Part shown: piece after piece, positions 56,357 to 64,000 of the stretch
Position numbering within the stretch: position 1 is the stretch's first letter
Layout of the letters: each line of letters starts with the position of its first letter
Origin: Hysterangium stoloniferum
Lineage: Eukaryota; Basidiomycota; Agaricomycetes; Hysterangiales; Hysterangiaceae
Reading direction: 5' to 3'
DNA: 64,000 bases
Assembly: GCA_015178975.1 (NCBI GenBank)
Contig: WHVD01000180.1
Coordinates: 1 to 64,000 of the forward strand
Translations under genes and position numbers: made by a program
The notes under the pieces: generated by a model
Seen by the model: only the letters and a program-made list of their open reading frames with translations
What the model was told of the DNA's origin: nothing
Database searches by the model: none

Positions 56357-57240
56357 GTAGGGCTTCTAACAATGTGTCGAAGGTGTGGTCGAGGTCCTGG
56401 GTAGAAAGCAGGGGGAGGGAGTTGACCCTGTCAAGGAGGGGGGAGACCCGTTCTTTCCAAGGCCCCATCTTCGAAGGGTCAATGCGGAGATGAGGCTTGT
56501 CCAGGGTCGGGAGGGGGGGAGGAGTCTGATCCACCGTGATGGACCACGAGATGGCGTTATGGTCAGAGTTTAGAGCAAAGGCGTCCTGGCATTTCCAGGA
56601 GGAGACCAGGTCTGTTTCAGAGGTGGCAAAGTTTGTTAGTGTGAGGTCGAGTACAGAGTTGGATTGGTTTGTGTGGCCTCTACAGGTAGGGCACTCTGGG
56701 TCGTTCAGTATGGAGAATCCCTGGGTGACCATCCACTCGAAGAAATCCACTGCAGCTCTGGATGGCTCACAAGTGAGGTTGGGGGACCATGCAGGGTGGT
56801 GGAGATTAAAATCCCCAGCAATGACTGTGGGGATGGATGGGTCCAGACTAGTGTCGAATAAGGTATGAATCGTCAGGTCACTGCCCCGGGACCCAGAGTT
56901 ATAGATATTGATTAGTATAAAGGGTTGAGACCCATACTGTACATGTAGCGGGAGCATATCTGGTGAGGCAGGAGAGTCAGCGAGAAAGTGAAAAGACAGG
57001 TGGGGGTACCCCTGCGTATATATGAGGCAACCCGTGGGGTGTGTGGAAAGGTTAACTTGAGGGGTGAGGCACTCCCACGCAACGTTCGAGACTGTCCCAC
57101 AGACTGGTGTGCCCTCCGGGGAGGAGGATGAGCGGGCAGTTCCTATCTTACCGAACCAGGGTTCCTGTACCATGATGATATCTACATTTTTGAGCGTATT
57201 GAGGAGGCCATGCAGGTGAAAGGTTGTTGCGTCAACCTCA

Positions 57241-57604
57241 CTGAGTCAGTACAGACAGGACAATGTTATCTTTATTGTAGAAGATAGAATGTAGGTTTTT
57301 ACAGTAGGATCTCGGTGTGAGTGTAAAGGTGTCCTTTTGGAATTGGTAGGTACGGATTATATCTGAAATGGAAACAATGGAAGTTCGTACAACAAAAGAA
57401 CTAAGAACAAAAAGAAAGAACTTAATAAACCCCCAATTGGGTCATATGGGATTAGGGGAACAAAAGGGATTCCAATCGAGTGGACAATGGTGGAGTGATC
57501 CATATTAGGGTTTTAGGTGCGTGTGGTAAGACAGCCGGGCGTGTGGTGAGATGGCCGGGTGTGTGGTAAGACGGCCAGGCATGTGGTGAGATGGCCGGGA
57601 TTAC
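57241..57604 (-). other. Intron-like 364-bp block in LINE endonuclease
   Basis: The block interrupts the endonuclease between NWRL and EVDATTFHLHG. Read on the minus strand it begins GTAATC and ends ACTGACTCAG, and its removal restores the frame. It contains four tandem ~20-bp units (GTGTGGTGAGATGGCCGG) at about 57520-57600. It may be a real intron or an insertion whose ends mimic splice sites. Confidence 0.45.
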
Positions 57605-57671
57605 AGCAGGCGCCAGTTGGCTCTGGCAACGTTGAGCTGAACTACTTTAAGGGGCCGTAGACTCATTGAGA

Positions 57672-59350
57672 CATGTGGGTGTCTTCAGCAGGGGGGGTTA
57701 GCAGGGATTGGGGGGCAGGCAAACTGCCGACGTTTAACACATTCAGCCGCATCTGCAAAGTGTCCGTCCTGGCAATTTCGGCACTTTGGGAGGTGGGCAC
57801 ATGGTTGTGGGGTTGGCCTGTCCTCTGCCCGGCACGCTGAGCATTGCACACGGTGTGATTCCTCTGAGTGGGGCCCTCCGCACTTTCTGCACTGAGCAGA
57901 GGGGGATTTGCAGGTGATGAGTGAGTGTCCAAGGGCCCAGCATTTGGAGCACTGTCGGAGTTTGGGTTTTTCGGCCCATTTCCGTGTCCTCACTGGGCTT
58001 CCAAACATGAACAGCCTAGTGTGAGTGCCAAGCAGTGTCTTGAGCAGCGATCCGTCAGCATCTTCAAAGGCAAGCACAACTGAAGACTTGTATCCGTCAA
58101 TGCGGTCAGCAGGTCGGATGAATCTTGGGGGCTGGGTGATTTTTAAAGACTGTAGGGAAGGGTTGGCCATTACCTCCTCCAGCGGGTTTCCTCTGAAAAG
58201 ACCTCTTCACCGGGGTAAGAACGTGTGAGGACATTGGTCAGGGTGATTTTTGACCACGGCGTATCTTTGGAGATGGTCGTATTAGGAGGGAGACCCAGAG
58301 CAAGGCGGATCGTTGGCAGGTGGTCTTCAACGAGGCCAGCAGATGTGTGGGGGGGGGAAGGAGAGTATAATATTTTGAGAGGTGTTCCAATGGGAGCCCA
58401 AAACATGTAGTCCTTTGGCAGTGGGGACCAGCGCAAGGGCCCTGTTAACATTCCGGGATATAGCTAGGGCTTCCTGCCGCTCAGTAACGGGGGGGGGGGT
58501 TCACCACGGAATCGCACAATGTAGTGCAAGGGTTCGCTAGATGGGGGACTTCGGCGGGCTTGCACCCTGGGACCAGGTGGGCTAGGGGCCCGCGATTGAG
58601 GGCTGGGTGGGGTGGCAGCAGCAACAGCGGCGTAGGATGTCGCAGTGTTCCCAGCTGCCTCAGGTGCCAGTCGAGTCGCAGGAGGTTGGTGCTTGAGCCC
58701 GCGTGGACTTTGGGCATAATGGGCATCAAAAGTTGTTCAAAGCGTGTGAGTTGCGATGTGATGGAGTTTCTGATGTCCACCATGGACTTAGACAGAAAAT
58801 CCATGATAGGGCGCGGGATTTGGTCAGGGCTGTATGGCTGGGATGGGGTAGGCTGTGGGGTCCGGGCGACGGGGTAGCTCTCACCCAGAGATCCCAGTGT
58901 ATCGTCGGGGCTTTGAATCTGGGAGGGAAGGTCACGGAGTTTGGTGATGCAGGCGAGGGCATCACTTGTAATCTCGTCAGAGCTGTGGAGAGCGCTGTTA
59001 AGTGTTTCCGCAAGCACCTTGATGAGGTCAGAGGCAATCTGCTCTCGGGATAGCGGTTGGTAGAGGGATTCATCATCCCAGTGGGACGCCAACGCCCGGA
59101 CCTTGGAAATGAGGCTATTGGGAGACGGGGAGGGGGGCGCGCAGGTCCGGGGCCGTGGTTCGAAGCGGCCTTCGGTCGCTGGGGTGGTAGCGGCCCGTTT
59201 TCTGTTGTTAGAGGGGTCAAGGGGGCCCTGAGGGGCCTTAGGTCCAGGGTCTTCGAGAGAAGGATCCATTGGGGAGGTGATGGAGCCAGAGTCGGGGTTG
59301 AGAGAGGCAGCCGCGAGAGCAGGTGGTGGGAGTGAGAATAACCCAGCCAT
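57672..59350 (-). pseudogene. LINE ORF1: gag-like protein with CCHC fingers
   Basis: An RNA-binding gag-like protein. The ATG at 59350-59348 lies exactly at the element 5' boundary. The N-terminal part is Pro/Ser-rich. The C-terminal half shows CSKCWALGHSLITC, CRKCGGPHSEESH and CRNCQDGHFADAAEC, three zinc-finger-like clusters typical of LINE ORF1. Frame changes at about 58481-58451 and 58170 break the ORF. Confidence 0.8.
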
Positions 59351-59364
59351 GGAACGTGACTGAG

Positions 59365-59721
59365 TTAAACTACTATTAGGTTCTTGAAGTTCCTTTTTTT
59401 TTTTCAACACGTCCGTATTCGCACCTGTTGTATTACTACACGTATATCACGATTTTCGAAATTCTCTTAAAGTAGGAAGTGATTTGGGCCAAGGTACCGT
59501 ACCGCCTTTACAAAACTTGATCTAACAATATCTATAAAAGCATTCGAACGTGGGACTACAAGCCGATGAAACATGTAATGTTGTACCTGAATTTCACCCT
59601 CCTGTTATTTAATAATTCATCGCACCAAGTGATTAGGGTTGCTTGAATTGAACTGAATGGGTATCTGAGAGACACTTCACTACTTCGCATTAATTTGACA
59701 AAAAGAGGTACATTCTGCTAG
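59365..59721. other. Short intergenic region downstream of the membrane-protein gene
   Basis: Contains a T-run (59392-59404) and no gene. It is the original target region of the LINE and the probable 3' flank of the gene ending at 59722. Confidence 0.5.
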
Positions 59722-61352
59722 TCAGATGTGTGGAAGAAATGAAGTCCATTCGACATTCGTGTATGCTGTAGGTGGTAGGGCTCTAAGAGAGATAACGGCC
59801 CCCAGTAGTAAACTCAATCGTGCTAGGATATACACCAGGAGGCTAGCGATTAGCGGGAAAAGAGAAAATACCATAAAATCACTATCTTCAACGCGTGTAT
59901 TTCCGATCACTTCGACTAAAATATAAGCTACGTAGAGGGCCGGAATGATAGTCACCAGAACAGAGCAAACCCGCCAAAGGAGCACTTCTGTGTGGGTCGG
60001 GAACGTGTAAAACCAACCAACACAATGAATGGCTCCAAATACTGTTCCGAGAGCTGGTGAGGCCATGCTGCCTTTGAACTCATCGAGGTCTTGTGGAAGG
60101 GCGTGAAATGAAGGTACCCGCATCTGTCCATATACATTGGATGCGCTTGGCTGTGTCTCCCCAAAGTCCCTCAATCGATGCAAAACGGCAAGGACGGCAA
60201 ACTTTGGCCAGTCGAATAAGATGATACATGGAACCTTGGACCAAGACGTTTGAGAAAACGTCTGCAATGTCCACGAGGCTATATATCTCAACCCTGCACC
60301 AATAGAACGAACGACATCTTGGACGTGGGTCAAACCGTTCTTCCGCCATGTTGTTGCAGATGTCTCTAAAGAATTTGTATGCCGACTTTCTCATGGTGAA
60401 TATATATTATGATAGCTTACCGATATCTGGGGATCCGTCAAATCTGATGGGATTTATGCTTGTTTCCAGCATACGAACTGGTACTGGGCATCGAACGTCT
60501 AACGGTTTGTTCCACCACAGGAAGTACATGACCCCATTGAGAGTGGCTAGTGCGAGGGTGAGAAGCTCTATCTGTGTTGTATCGAGTCCTTGCGCTTTCC
60601 TAGCAATGCACTGGATGATAAACCATGTTGTTTGAACGATGACAACCCCTTTTGATAAGGCATCCCCCTTGCTACGATCCTGGATTTCTTCTTTCGCAAT
60701 CGTTGGAAATTCAATTTTTCCCGCCCCAAGGAGCCTCTCGAATCCTTTAGGAGTTAGTGTACCTTTGGGATCTTGTCCCTCGAAGAGCATAAATCCCCCC
60801 ATTTGAAGAAAATGACCGTGGGTGACCGTCCATTTTAAACCTGTTTCAACACAATTGGTAACAAGATTATTCTAGAGATTGAATGGAGAATGTACGTCGA
60901 TATTTTCTTTCTAGAACTCGGGCGCCGTTCCATTGTCTCACTGCCCACAATATAACTAACTCCGGGGCGATGATCACCCAAAACATGAGTTCCAGCCGTC
61001 TCAGCATAACATTCCACCATGCTTCACCAGGTGCCGGCATATTCGGATGGACTGAGACCCAGGAGCATGCAAAGATGGTGGCAAGGCAGCTCCATATAAT
61101 ATCCCAAACCGATCTGTTATCGGGACATGTAGATGCTGACAACAAGTTAGGGCTTCCATCTCCTGGAAGGGTTGTCAAAGGAGAGGCATGTACGGAGAGA
61201 TAGGAGAGATAGAGAAAAGTTAGTAAGACCAACATGAGAATGGTGAGAGTCGGCGATTGTCGCAATTGTATAATGATTGGCGAGGGGCCATGGGAAAGGG
61301 CCATGGGAAAGTGCCGCGCAGGTGTCGCGACTGTCGCGACTGCCGCGAACAC
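59722..61352 (-). CDS. Multi-spanning membrane protein of a basidiomycete family
   Basis: Exons 61352-60896, 60840-60421 and 60365-59722 join through GTACAT...AACAG and GTAAGC...TTTAG introns. Together they give 1521 nt, exactly 507 codons including stop. Hydrophobic segments: TILMLVLLTFLYLSYLS, IIWSCLATIFACSWVSV, LELMFWVIIAPELVILWAV, IVQTTWFIIQCIA, LALATLNGVMYFLWW, VLVTIIPALYVAYILVE, FPLIASLLVYILARLSLLLG. Marker text such as CPDNRSVWDI, HGHFLQMGGFMLFEG and QDRSKGDALSKG looks like a family I associate with many copies in Agaricomycetes, without known function. The C-terminus is LRALPPTAYTNVEWTSFLPHI. Confidence 0.82.
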
Positions 61353-61697
61353 CTCAAAATGCCTTCAAAGACACATTTACCTAGCATAAAATAGACATAG
61401 TTTTGTCTATGTTCTTCATAATATATCAATCTGTTCATTGGGGCCCTGTTAATTTACTTTAAGACTGGGTTTGGATGTTTAAAATTGTAAATAGTCCTTT
61501 TTTGAAGAGCATATATCATTTAAAATGGTATTTTGAGTATTACCATTCAAAATATAGCTATGTTTTAGTTTGAAGCCAAAATGTATATTCGCGGCAATTG
61601 TCCACTTTTTGCGGCACCCTCACAGCAGTGCGCGGCACCCCCACAGTGAGATGAGTTCACAGTCGATTGTTACGACTCGGCATCCCGGCCCCAGATC

Positions 61698-61867
61698 TGG
61701 AACGGACTAATTCCGTTAGTACGTGTTCTTTGTAATGGGAATGTTTCCCCTTTTAAGCTCCGCCATCGTGGAGTCAGCTCCCGCCGCCTTTTGTCTCTTG
61801 CCACCATCGTCTGAGTGGCCGGCCCTCAAGGATTGCCCAGGCTTTCCTTGAGTAATTTTCTTTTTCC
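61698..61867 (+). repeat. Repeat R1 copy 1 (170 bp)
   Basis: About 99% identical to 62394-62563. It contains the dyad AACGGACTAATTCCGTT near its start. Confidence 0.9.
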
Positions 61868-62287
61868 TTGGGATCTCCACCCGGACACCACTCTAGTTTT
61901 GGCACTGCCCATAGAGGGGTCTGTTCGTCCTTCCCAGCAGGGGGTTCGGAAAATGGGTGGCTCAGATATCCTTCACCCCTTTTGAAGTCCATCCTGCCTT
62001 TCTGAAAACCACTCCGGATCTTTGAACCATAATGGCTTATACTACGACTTCGTCACCCCATCGCTGCCATGTTCCTATGATTGAACCATAATGGCTACCC
62101 TACACTATGCTGACCGCGTCGGCCCTTTGCAACCTATGTTCCTATGACAATTCAGTGGCTCTTTGAAGACACAGCTTCTCTGTCTTCCCTCTCCTCATCC
62201 TGGCAGGATCCTTTAATTGCATTCTTTTGGCGACATTCGTGATATGTTCACTCCCGGCCCTCTGTGCCTCCGCTCCATTCTTTCATT

Positions 62288-62394
62288 GGGCTCGCTCATG
62301 TCCCCATCAGCATGTTTTGCGCAATGGAGCCTGTGGCCCCTGGATTCGCGTCCACCGGGGGTCCACTCACCCAAACATGGACAAAGACAAAGAT
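62288..62394 (+). repeat. Repeat R2 copy 1 (107 bp)
   Basis: Matches 62657-62763 with a single difference seen (CG to TG). It abuts R1 copy 2 directly. Confidence 0.9.
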
Positions 62395-62563
62395 GGAACG
62401 GACTAATTCCGTTAGTACGTGTTCTTTGTAATGGGAATGTTTCCCCTTTTAAGCTCCGCCATCGTGGAGTCAGCTCCCGCTGCCTTTTGTCTCTTGCCAC
62501 CATCGTCTGAGTGGCCGGCCCTCAAGGATTGCCCAGGCTTTCCTTGAGTAATTTTCTTTTTCC
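62394..62563 (+). repeat. Repeat R1 copy 2 (170 bp)
   Basis: Direct repeat of 61698-61867. Confidence 0.9.
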
Positions 62564-62656
62564 CACCATCCCACCCTTTCCTGCTCCTTTATTGCCCTAA
62601 AACTCATAGTTTAGATTGATTTTTCATGTATTTACTATTAGTTTGGCATGCTGTTG

Positions 62657-62763
62657 GGGCTCGCTCATGTCCCCATCAGCATGTTTTGCGCAATGGAGCC
62701 TGTGGCCCCTGGATTTGCGTCCACCGGGGGTCCACTCACCCAAACATGGACAAAGACAAAGAT
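62657..62763 (+). repeat. Repeat R2 copy 2 (107 bp)
   Basis: Direct repeat of 62288-62394. Order overall: R1, 420-bp spacer, R2, R1, 93-bp spacer, R2, which fits duplication of an R1-spacer-R2 unit with loss of most of one spacer. Confidence 0.88.
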
Positions 62764-62946
62764 CATCCCATTAGCGTCAACTTAAGCTTACTTGCTCTTA
62801 TGCGCCATACCGGCCCCCAGACACGCTCTCAGACCGTGTAATCATCAATTTCTAATAAAAAATTTATCCTCCTGTAATAACGAGACAAATTTCTGTTGTT
62901 GTATTTACATAAAAGCATCTAAAATTAAGTTTTTATAAAAAAAGTC

Positions 62947-64000
62947 TTATTGTCTTGACCAAAAATGAGATGTGTAAGAATAAAATTGATTAGAATATGA
63001 CTCTGCGACATTAGTGTTGAAATAGGATGGATAGTAACTTGCAGGATTTCCGGTGCTGATGGCAGCAAGTTGAGGGGGTTGACCGGTGCTGATGGTGACA
63101 AGTTGAGGGAGTTGATTAAGCGTGTGTGGTGAGGCTGGACCATCTAACACTGGGTGAAGGGGGGCTATAGGATATGTTTGTGAATTTTGTGTTAAGAATT
63201 CGGGCTCTACACGAGGAAAAGGAAATGGCGAGTTGTGATGAGAATGCATTAAAGAGTTATTGGGAGAGTATAGATGCATATCCTGAGGGATGATGAAAGT
63301 GGGCGGGTTATAGTGCTCAGGCTCGGCTTGAAGGCGGTGGGCAGGTGGTTGTGTTGGTGTCAAAGTGTTTTGAGGATGACACGAAGATGTTGGGCTTGAA
63401 AAACAAGAGTCTGGAGTTATTGTTGAGGGATGTGATATCTGAATTTGCTGATTAAAGGTTAATGATGCTGCATTGGATGGTTTTGAAGCCTCGTCAAGCC
63501 CTGGTGTGCCAATCTTCCCTGAGCCTCTCGGAATTAACTTCCTGAGATTGTTGTGCATCTCTGTGAGTTGTTTGCTGTCCTGTCGCAGCCTTTTCACTGG
63601 TCGCTCGTGATCTTTGCCTTTGCCAGTAGAGGATTCGAGGACCGAAGCTTGAGTTTCTACATGGGTTTGCAGACTGAGCACTTCGTTATACAAAATATTA
63701 ATATCCTCGTCAATAGACTCGATTGTACGTTTTTGAACCAGCCCTAGAAAGAAGCAAATTAGTAAGGATCAATAAAAGACAAGAGAAAAAGTTCAGAAAT
63801 CTACTACTTACTGCTTCTTTGAATTGCACGTGCCGCTCTGCAAAAGTGAGTTGCCTGTTGATCTCTCATATTGATACCATATTTGCACAGAATATTGAGG
63901 CTGGCCATACATCGAGAATCAAATTGCATTCCATGCATGATTCCCGCTAACATTGTGAGTTTTATCCCATCTCGATTTATATTCCGATGCGCCTGCTCAT
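62947..64000 (-). CDS. Unrecognised gene, 3' part (5' end beyond window)
   Basis: The frame enters the window at its right edge, runs to 63812, and after a 68-nt GTAAGT...TTTCTAG intron (63811-63744) continues from 63743 to the stop at 62947. The junction is in frame (RAIQRS then RLVQKRTIESIDEDIN). The first visible part contains MHGMQFDSRCMASLNILCKYG. The last exon has a helical, coiled-coil-like start (NILYNEVLSLQTHVETQASVL), a basic cluster (KDHERPVKRLRQDSKQ) that could be a nuclear localisation signal, and a long Ser/Pro/Thr-rich disordered tail. I do not recognise the family; a nuclear or regulatory protein is a guess. Confidence 0.6.

Larger units (their letters stand above)
52351..57658 (-). 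pseudogene. LINE ORF2: endonuclease, reverse transcriptase, RNase H
   Basis: The endonuclease starts LKVVQLNVARANWRL (57655-57610) and, after the 57241-57604 block, shows IMVQEPWFG, VIAGDFNLHHPAW and NSDHNAISW (EEP fold). LTR-A interrupts it at 55234-56356. RT motifs follow: PKPRKADMSNPRSYSPISLL, FDFVNHPHLI, VGIPQGSPLSPILSTIY and the active site FYVDDVLILA. RNase H shows FTDGSRR and WVPGHSGFQGNEHTDTLAK. The C-terminal Cys/His-rich tail (HILTSC-like) ends at about 52351. At least three frame changes separate the blocks (about 54500, 53780, 53270-52950). Confidence 0.88.
51072..59346 (-). mobile_element. LINE-type retrotransposon (ORF1 with CCHC, ORF2 with EEP endonuclease, RT and RNase H)
   Basis: The 5' end is at 59346 and the poly(A) end at 51072. 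An 18-bp duplication (CCATRGAACGTGACTGAG) flanks it at 51054-51071 and 59347-59364. The domain order (gag-like ORF1 with CCHC fingers, endonuclease, RT, RNase H, Cys-rich tail) resembles fungal Tad1-type LINEs. Insertions inside it are the MITE (51229-51604), LTR-F (51716-52189), LTR-A with LTR-F within (55234-56356), and possibly an intron-like block (57241-57604). ORF2 is frameshifted, so the copy is dead. Confidence 0.88.
61353..62946. other. Intergenic region with duplicated repeat block
   Basis: No gene. It holds the R1/R2 direct repeats (next entries). A TGTTACGACTCGG stretch near 61669 resembles LTR starts, but no matching end was found. Confidence 0.5.

Noticed and set aside
57519..57600. 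Tandem ~20-bp units as a CRISPR-like array
   Set aside because: Units are contiguous without spacers and lie in a fungal LINE; a plain minisatellite.

Overview
The window looks like nuclear DNA of a basidiomycete fungus, probably Agaricomycotina. Host genes carry 50-70 nt GT-AG introns and belong to fungal families: indoleamine 2,3-dioxygenase, the kinetochore protein Dsn1/Mis13, an FCP1-like HAD protein, an MDR oxidoreductase and a multi-spanning membrane protein. The repeats are Ty3/Gypsy chromoviruses, Tc1 elements and a CCHC/EEP LINE. Genus cannot be fixed from the sequence alone; a Cantharellales/Ceratobasidiaceae-type genome is only a guess.

Layout. 1-6159: Ty3/Gypsy element A (minus strand, CpG-rich, lightly broken). 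6160-9527: an LTR relic (LTR-D) carrying an intact Tc1 element and a solo LTR. 9528-24048: the host-gene island, with IDO, an ankyrin protein, three unrecognised proteins, the HAD protein, the oxidoreductase and DSN1. 25009-50489: a 25.5-kb nest of transposons bracketed by the two inverted ends of one Tc1 element (Tc1-II). Inside it lie Gypsy-B with an extra ORF after pol, Gypsy-C, and about a dozen solo LTRs, many with 5-bp target duplications. 51072-59346: a LINE on the minus strand, itself hit by a foldback MITE and nested solo LTRs. 59722-64000: a membrane-protein gene, a duplicated repeat block, and the 3' part of an unrecognised gene cut by the window edge.

LTR family labels (A to K, C1, C2) are mine and exist only to cross-reference entries. 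The three Gypsy elements differ strongly in CpG content: A is CpG-rich, B intermediate, C almost CpG-free. This suggests different ages or methylation histories. Premature stops in Gypsy-B are almost all TGA. I found no bacterial-type system, CRISPR array, tRNA or rRNA gene.
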